Assembly: GCA_949742895.1 (NCBI GenBank) | Contig: CATJRT010000172.1 | Location: 1-10,821, forward strand | DNA from: an uncultured Eubacteriales bacterium | Lineage (GTDB): Bacteria; Bacillota_A; Clostridia; Oscillospirales; Oscillospiraceae | Direction: 5' to 3' | Length of the DNA: 10,821 bases | Shown here: positions 7,421-10,821 of the stretch, piece after piece | Position numbering within the stretch: position 1 is the first letter of the stretch | Layout: each line of letters begins with the position of its first letter | Notes under the pieces: generated by a model | What the model was told of the DNA's origin: nothing | Database searches by the model: none | What the model saw: only the letters and a program-made list of their open reading frames with translations | Made by a program: the position numbers and the translations under genes

Positions 7421-7462
7421 CATATCTCAGCAGCGGTCGCAGGCATCCTGCCCTCTAAATAA
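7421..7462 (+). pseudogene. Remnant of a second AIM24-family gene (3' end only)
   Basis: Read from 7421 to the TAA at 7460-7462, these bases encode HISAAVAGILPSK. This closely copies the C-terminus of the intact gene, PISNFAAAIAGILPSK. Over the last 33 bases 27 are identical (7352-7384 against 7430-7462), and four of the six changes are synonymous or swap one stop codon for another. That pattern suggests a once-coding, separately evolved paralogue rather than a recent slip. No start codon, ribosome site or upstream coding sequence remains: the AIM24 stem-loop lies directly before it. A tandem duplicate later lost by recombination is the simplest explanation. Confidence 0.65.
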
Positions 7463-7555
7463 CGTCAGGCAGCCCGCTTGCAAGACGATTGGTTGTCGAG
7501 CGCAAATCGTTCGATTTTGTTCATGCAAGTAATGAGCGAAGGTTCTTTTTGTATA

Positions 7556-7575
7556 CTTTTTCTTTCAAGAAAAAG
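7556..7575. repeat. Short inverted repeat past the radical SAM stop
   Basis: CTTTTTCTT (7556-7564) and AAGAAAAAG (7567-7575) are perfectly complementary, flanked by GTATA and GGTATC. It starts four bases past the radical SAM stop on the minus strand. A second small inverted repeat, AAATCG-TT-CGATTT, is at 7504-7517. The rest of 7463-7578 holds nothing that could be assigned. Either repeat might help end the minus-strand transcript, but neither has a proper U-tract. Confidence 0.35.
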
Positions 7576-7578
7576 GTA

Positions 7579-8970
7579 TCATCCGGCCCGGCGCTGGTTG
7601 CCGCAGTCCTGACTGCAGGCGGAGCAATCGTGGGTGCAGGCCCACAGACGGCTGGCGGTTTCATCCCACGCTGCGGCGTAGCTGTCGCACTTGGCGCACA
7701 GGTGCTCTACGCTCTCGGGGGATTGCAGGTCGGTGGATCTCGCCCTGGTGTGCGCCACCATTTTCCGCAGCTTTTCCGGGTTCTCCAGCATGGGGCAGGG
7801 CTTCAGATGGTTGTCGTTGAAGGGCTGGCCGTCGTGGTATGCCATGAACATGGGGGAGCGCAGGCAGTCCAGCAGGGACATCTCCCGGATGTTGCAGTCA
7901 GAGTAGTGGACGAACACGCAGGGGTCCACGTCCCCGTTGGCGTTGATGTGGAGGTAGCGCCGTCCTCCGGCGATGCAGCCGCCCACGTACTCGCCGTCGT
8001 TCTGGAAGTCCAGGATAAACAGGGGCTTGGTCTTGCGGTAGGCTCGGATGCGGCTATACATGGCCTCCCGCTGCTCTGGAGAGGGCAGCAGCTCCGGGGC
8101 GGCATCGTTGCCCACGGGCATATAGTGGAAATACCAGGAGAATTTGGCCCCCCATTCCACGAGCTGGTCCACGAACTCCTCCGAGCTGATGGAGTCCAAG
8201 TTGGCGCTGGTGTAGCAGCAGGAGGTGCCGAAGGGCAGCTTCTTCGCCTTGAGGATATCCATGGCATGGCGCACCTTCTGGAACACGCCGTCCCCCCGGC
8301 GGCCGTCGGTGGCCTCCTCAAAGCCCTCCACGCTAATGGCGGGGACGAAGTTCTTCACCCGGAGCATCTGGTCGGCGAAGTCCTCGTCGATAAGAGTGGC
8401 GTTGGTGAAGCACAGGAAGATGCAGTCGCTGTGCTTGTTGCACAGGGCGATGAGGTCGTTTTTGCGCACCATGGGCTCGCCGCCGGTGTAGATGTAGATG
8501 TATACGCCCAGCTTTTTGCCCTGAGTGATGATGCTGTCGATCTCATCGAAGGTGAGGTTCAGCCTGTTGCCGTACTCCGCCGCCCAGCAGCCGGTGCAGT
8601 GGAGGTTGCAGGCGGAGGTGGGGTCCAGCAGAATGGCCCAGGGGATGTTGCAGCCGTACTTTTCCCGCATCTCCTCCTGCATCCCCCAGCCGATGAGGTT
8701 GCCGTTGAGCATGAAGTTCTCAAAGAAGGTCCGGCGCACCTCGCCGTCGATGTCGGTCCACATACTGCACAGCAGGCGGTACCAGTTGTTGTCCGGGTCC
8801 TCGATGATCCTGCGGAAAGCGGCCCGCTGGACGGGGAAGCTGTTGGGGCCGTTCCCCGCGAACCGGTCCACCCAGTCCATCAGCTTGGGGATGTTGGCGT
8901 CCGGATCCTTGTCCAGGTAGCCGTAGAGGGTGCGGAAGCCCGCTTTTTTCACGCTGTTCATCATGGTCAT
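7579..8970 (-). CDS. Radical SAM protein with SPASM-like region and Cys-rich tail
   Basis: A 463-residue radical SAM enzyme of unknown substrate. What is seen: the cluster-binding CNLHCTGC (C121, C125, C128) in LLDPTSACNLHC, and the SAM-contact GGEP at 163-166. A C332-x13-G346-x4-C351 pattern matches the first part of a SPASM domain and is followed by C359 and C392, so one or more auxiliary iron-sulfur clusters are likely. The tail adds C425-x2-C428 and C445-x3-C449-x2-C452-x3-C456. An N-terminal extension of about 110 residues precedes the barrel. The start at 8970 follows AGGAAAGGAA. ATGs two and three codons later are possible. It lies downstream of, and in the same direction as, the TetR gene, but a hairpin terminator sits between them. 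SPASM proteins often modify peptides or act as anaerobic maturases, yet no precursor peptide or target is visible here, so no function is assigned. Confidence 0.88.
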   Translation of the reverse strand: MTMMNSVKKAGFRTLYGYLDKDPDANIPKLMDWVDRFAGNGPNSFPVQRAAFRRIIEDPDNNWYRLLCSMWTDIDGEVRRTFFENFMLNGNLIGWGMQEEMREKYGCNIPWAILLDPTSACNLHCTGCWAAEYGNRLNLTFDEIDSIITQGKKLGVYIYIYTGGEPMVRKNDLIALCNKHSDCIFLCFTNATLIDEDFADQMLRVKNFVPAISVEGFEEATDGRRGDGVFQKVRHAMDILKAKKLPFGTSCCYTSANLDSISSEEFVDQLVEWGAKFSWYFHYMPVGNDAAPELLPSPEQREAMYSRIRAYRKTKPLFILDFQNDGEYVGGCIAGGRRYLHINANGDVDPCVFVHYSDCNIREMSLLDCLRSPMFMAYHDGQPFNDNHLKPCPMLENPEKLRKMVAHTRARSTDLQSPESVEHLCAKCDSYAAAWDETASRLWACTHDCSACSQDCGNQRRAG

Positions 8971-9046
8971 AGTTTATCGTTCCTTTCCTTCTGCTCTTTG
9001 GGAGCGGTCCCTGTGTCGATCATAACGGCTGAGTGTATCCGTCTCA

Positions 9047-9075
9047 TTGCCGCTGTGTTTGCGTAGCATTAAAAT
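9047..9075 (+). promoter_or_regulatory. Possible plus-strand promoter for a small transcript
   Basis: TTGCCG (9047-9052), a 17-base spacer and TAAAAT (9070-9075), matching the consensus at four and five of six positions. It would fire near 9082, away from the radical SAM gene and into the terminator at 9111-9149. It is the only promoter-like sequence found that gives that terminator a purpose on this strand. Confidence 0.35.
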
Positions 9076-9081
9076 ACGCCT

Positions 9082-9149
9082 GTTTCGGCCGTCGTTCCAT
9101 AGACAGAAAGCCGGACCGTGTCTGTTTTTTAGACACGGTCCGGTTTTTT
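9082..9149 (+). ncRNA. Candidate small RNA of about 68 nt
   Basis: The interval from the predicted start of the plus-strand promoter to the end of a canonical terminator is about 68 bases, with no open frame or ribosome binding site. A small RNA is a reasonable reading but rests only on promoter and terminator patterns. The hairpin may instead simply end the minus-strand TetR transcript. Confidence 0.3.
9111..9149 (+). terminator. Canonical intrinsic terminator in the tetR/radical SAM spacer
   Basis: A perfect 13-bp stem (9111-9123 with 9131-9143) around a 7-base loop is followed on the plus strand by six T residues (9144-9149). On the minus strand the tail is CTTTCTGTCT, weaker but usable, so it may also end the TetR message, whose stop is at 9212. 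No plus-strand gene lies upstream of it. Confidence 0.8.
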
Positions 9150-9211
9150 GTCAAAATGTATTGGGTATTGCCGAAATTCGGCGGCTTGACACGAAATGAA
9201 AAGTGTGAAGT

Positions 9212-9775
9212 TTAGTTTGTCCGTCCCTTTTGAGCCAGCCGTTCCAGCATGAAATCCACACAGCCTTCCATCAATGCAAGGAAATCGTCCATGCGCTGGA
9301 TGACGCGGGTGGGCATCCCGCGCTCTACCCAGCTCAGTACGATGCTGGCCAAGGCTTGGGTGAGCAGCTCCGTCACGAAGCTGGCCTGATCTTCCGTAAC
9401 GCTGTACCGCTGAGCGGCAGGACGCACCCGGGCCGCCACCAGCGGCGTTGCCCAGCGGCGCAGATCGTGTTCGACGTAACTGCGCTCATAGGCCCGGTAA
9501 ACATTGAGCACCAGGGTCCTGTTCTCCTGTAGTAAAGTCATGGTCTGTTCCAATGCCTTTTTCCAATCTTCCGGGTCGGATATCCCCAGTTCCTCGGTCA
9601 GCATCTGTATGGCGTAGTCCACTACGCCGTACAGGTCGGAGAAATGGTAATAGAACGCCTGCCGGGAGATGCCGCACCGTTCCACCAGCTCGGTGACGGT
9701 GATGTCGTCAAGCTGCTTGGTCCGGAGCAGCTCGCCCAGGGTCTCCAAAATTTCGATTTTAGTAGATTTTGCCAT
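9212..9775 (-). CDS. TetR/AcrR family regulator, DhaS-like
   Basis: A 187-residue one-component regulator. The N-terminal helix-turn-helix is clear: ITVTELVERCGISRQAFYYHF at residues 25-45, followed by SDLYGVVDYAI. The C-terminal ligand-binding part resembles the TetR_C_8 (DhaS-like) group, with the typical LLQENRTLVLNVYRAYER segment at 81-98. The ligand cannot be told. The ATG at 9775 has a weak GGGGG ribosome site five bases after its end. The gene has its own TATAAT promoter and diverges from the TauE/SafE pair, the usual layout for a regulator of the neighbouring transporter genes. The radical SAM gene downstream is another possible target. A perfect inverted repeat in the divergent spacer is the best operator candidate. 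Confidence 0.88.
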   Translation of the reverse strand: MAKSTKIEILETLGELLRTKQLDDITVTELVERCGISRQAFYYHFSDLYGVVDYAIQMLTEELGISDPEDWKKALEQTMTLLQENRTLVLNVYRAYERSYVEHDLRRWATPLVAARVRPAAQRYSVTEDQASFVTELLTQALASIVLSWVERGMPTRVIQRMDDFLALMEGCVDFMLERLAQKGRTN

Positions 9776-9807
9776 GTAAAGCCCCCGTTTGCCTAATATT
9801 TTGTAAA

Positions 9808-9836
9808 ATTATAGCTGGTTTCGTCCCACGGCGCAA
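9808..9836 (-). promoter_or_regulatory. Promoter for the TetR-family gene
   Basis: On the minus strand TTGCGC (9836-9831) stands 17 bases before a perfect TATAAT (9813-9808). The start would be near 9801, about 26 bases ahead of the ATG at 9775. The candidate operator at 9847-9872 lies just upstream of the -35. Confidence 0.65.
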
Positions 9837-9846
9837 GAGGAAGAAT

Positions 9847-9872
9847 TTTGACATAATCTGCGGTTTGTCAAA
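9847..9872. promoter_or_regulatory. Inverted repeat, candidate TetR operator and tauE-side promoter
   Basis: TTTGACA (9847-9853) and TGTCAAA (9866-9872) are perfect 7-bp inverted copies 12 bases apart. The left copy contains a consensus -35, TTGACA (9848-9853), and 17 bases further AAGAAT (9871-9876) could be a weak -10 for the TauE/SafE genes. A regulator bound here would cover that promoter and sit beside the TetR promoter. Because TTGACA is itself the -35 consensus, part of the symmetry may be chance. Confidence 0.4.
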
Positions 9873-9960
9873 GAATAATGTGTCCATGCCGGCGGCATAC
9901 TTCTTAGGAGAAAATTTGTCCGAAAGATAGGAGCATTTGGTGCAAGGGGGACGTATTATT

Positions 9961-10326
9961 GTGGAGGAGAAAAATACCAAACGGCTGTGGTACAGCTTGG
10001 CAGGGGGCGCGGCAGGGCTGGTGAACGGCTTTTTTGGCGGAGGAGGCGGCATGGTGCTGGTGCCGCTGCTGGCGGGGAAGTGTGGGCTGGACCAGCGAAA
10101 GGCCTTCGCCACATCAGTGGCAGTGATCGCGCCGCTATGCACCCTGTCGGCGGGGATCTACTGGATGCGGGGCGATTTGGACCTAATGGCCGCGCTGCCC
10201 TACCTGGCTGGGGGACTGGTTGGGGGCTTTGCAGGCGGCAAGGTGTTCAAAAAAGTTTCTATGGTTTGGCTGCGGCGGGGGTTTGCCCTGCTCATCCTGT
10301 ACGGTGGCGTGAGGGCGCTGCTGTGA
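9961..10326 (+). CDS. TauE/SafE (TSUP) family protein, first half-size subunit
   Basis: A 121-residue membrane protein equal to one half of a TauE/SafE transporter. The TSUP family moves sulfite, sulfonates or other organosulfur anions across the membrane, and full-length members of about 250 residues have two homologous halves. What is seen: the family glycine motif in LAGGAAGLVNGFFGGGGGMV (13-32) and VPLLA, then hydrophobic segments at about 49-68, 76-95 and 103-121. The start is uncertain. GTG at 9961 gives MEEKNTKRLW and follows AAGGGGG. TTG at 9937 and GTG at 9940, near GGAG, are alternatives that add seven or eight residues. Its stop overlaps the GTG of the next gene. Substrate is unknown. 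Confidence 0.85.
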   Translation: MEEKNTKRLWYSLAGGAAGLVNGFFGGGGGMVLVPLLAGKCGLDQRKAFATSVAVIAPLCTLSAGIYWMRGDLDLMAALPYLAGGLVGGFAGGKVFKKVSMVWLRRGFALLILYGGVRALL

Positions 10327-10682
10327 TTGGCTGGATGATTGCCGCACTGGCGGGGGCGGTGACCGGTGTGCTGTCCGGCTTTGGTGTGGGAGGTGGCTCC
10401 CTGCTGCTCATCTATATGACCAGCTTTGCTGGTGTCCCCCAAAATCTGGCCCAGGGAATTAACCTGCTCTATTTTCTGCCTGCTGCGGGGGCGGCCCTGC
10501 CTGCCCACTTCAAGAACGGGTGTGTAGAAAAGGCGGCGCTGCTCCCTGCGATTTTGGCGGGATTGGTGGGGACGGCTTTGGCGGCTTGGGTGGCTACGTC
10601 GCTGGATGTGGAGCTGCTGCGTAAGTGCTTCGGCGGATTTTTGCTGATTATTGGCCTGAGAGAGCTGTTTCGGAAGGGATAA
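10323..10682 (+). CDS. TauE/SafE (TSUP) family protein, second half-size subunit
   Basis: A 119-residue membrane protein equal to the second half of a TauE/SafE transporter, with LSGFGVGGGSLLLIYM (17-32) as the family motif and hydrophobic segments at about 2-30, 45-60, 71-92 and 102-114. The GTG start at 10323 overlaps the previous stop as GTGA, the arrangement of translationally coupled genes. An ATG at 10335 is an alternative. The frame differs from that of the first half, so a frameshifted single gene was considered, but both halves have sensible ends and the overlap is clean. Together they total 240 residues, close to a normal TSUP protein, and probably pair to form one transporter. Confidence 0.85.
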   Translation: MIGWMIAALAGAVTGVLSGFGVGGGSLLLIYMTSFAGVPQNLAQGINLLYFLPAAGAALPAHFKNGCVEKAALLPAILAGLVGTALAAWVATSLDVELLRKCFGGFLLIIGLRELFRKG

Positions 10683-10739
10683 CTGGAAAAAATTTTCTGA
10701 TAACGACATTCTGACAACAATAGGCAAAGTAGTAGATTA

Positions 10740-10782
10740 AATGCAGAAAAGGATTTTCGTCCTTTTTCTGCATTATTTTTTT
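10740..10782 (+). terminator. Intrinsic terminator after the TauE/SafE pair
   Basis: A 14-bp stem with one bulged base (10740-10753 with 10760-10774) around TTTTCG is followed by seven T residues at 10776-10782. It ends the TauE/SafE operon, whose last stop is at 10682. The 57 bases between hold nothing recognisable. Confidence 0.88.
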
Positions 10783-10806
10783 ACCCAAACGGGCATGGAA
10801 ACGGTG

Positions 10807-10821
10807 AAAAGGGGTGATTCA
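10807..10821 (+). promoter_or_regulatory. Likely ribosome binding site of a gene starting at the window edge
   Basis: AAAAGGGGTG (10807-10816) is Shine-Dalgarno-like and is followed by ATTCA at the window end. The final A could be the first base of an ATG. The gene itself lies outside the window. Confidence 0.4.

Noticed and set aside
7489..9066. 525-codon plus-strand open frame
   Set aside because: It is antisense to the radical SAM gene, has a repetitive Val/Gly/His composition typical of a GC-rich shadow frame, and has no ribosome site or recognisable domain.
9126..9154. Minus-strand TTGACA-17-TAAAAA as the radical SAM promoter
   Set aside because: The -10 is poor and the whole element lies within the terminator hairpin. 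The true promoter of this gene was not found.
9961..10682. Single TauE/SafE gene broken by a frameshift
   Set aside because: Both halves are complete and the junction is a clean GTGA overlap, which suits coupled genes better. A sequencing error cannot be fully excluded.
1..10821. CRISPR array, tRNA, rRNA, insertion sequence or known riboswitch
   Set aside because: No regularly spaced repeats, transposase, cloverleaf or recognised riboswitch core was seen on either strand by eye.

Overview
The window looks like chromosome from a GC-rich member of the Bacillota, probably a gut-type clostridium of the Oscillospiraceae kind. This is an inference. It rests on strong GGAGG-type ribosome binding sites, TTGACA/TATAAT-like promoters, U-tailed hairpin terminators, and a DegV, AIM24-family, DhaS-like TetR and radical SAM gene set. 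No mobile element, CRISPR array, tRNA or rRNA was seen.

Bases 1-6511 are mainly alpha-glucan (glycogen) metabolism. The window opens inside a glycogen debranching enzyme (glgX-like, 3' end only), which converges on a minus-strand degV gene across a 13-bp hairpin terminator. degV and a SprT-like zinc metalloprotease gene diverge from a 200-bp spacer that holds a good sigma-A-type promoter for each. The SprT-like gene overlaps malQ (4-alpha-glucanotransferase) by four bases (ATGA), so the two are probably translated together. A promoter whose -35 overlaps the malQ stop codon should start transcription about 230 bases ahead of glgP (alpha-glucan phosphorylase). Debranching enzyme, glucanotransferase and phosphorylase together would turn stored glucan into glucose-1-phosphate and glucose.

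Bases 6512-7578 hold an AIM24/TIGR00266-family gene with its own promoter. It is followed by a stem-loop and a short vestige of a second, diverged copy of the gene's last codons.

Bases 7579-10782 are a different neighbourhood. A minus-strand radical SAM protein has a SPASM-like region and an unusual cysteine-rich tail. Next come a spacer with a strong plus-strand terminator and a possible small RNA, a minus-strand TetR-family regulator, and two divergent plus-strand half-length TauE/SafE (TSUP) membrane proteins that overlap by GTGA. A perfect inverted repeat in the TetR/TauE spacer is a candidate operator. A strong terminator closes the TauE pair. The last bases look like the ribosome binding site of a gene starting at or just past the window edge.

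Most of the window is ordinary housekeeping metabolism. No clearly new system is visible. The points most worth checking are the long glgP leader, the putative small RNA near 9082-9149, the AIM24 remnant, and the radical SAM / TetR / split-transporter neighbourhood.
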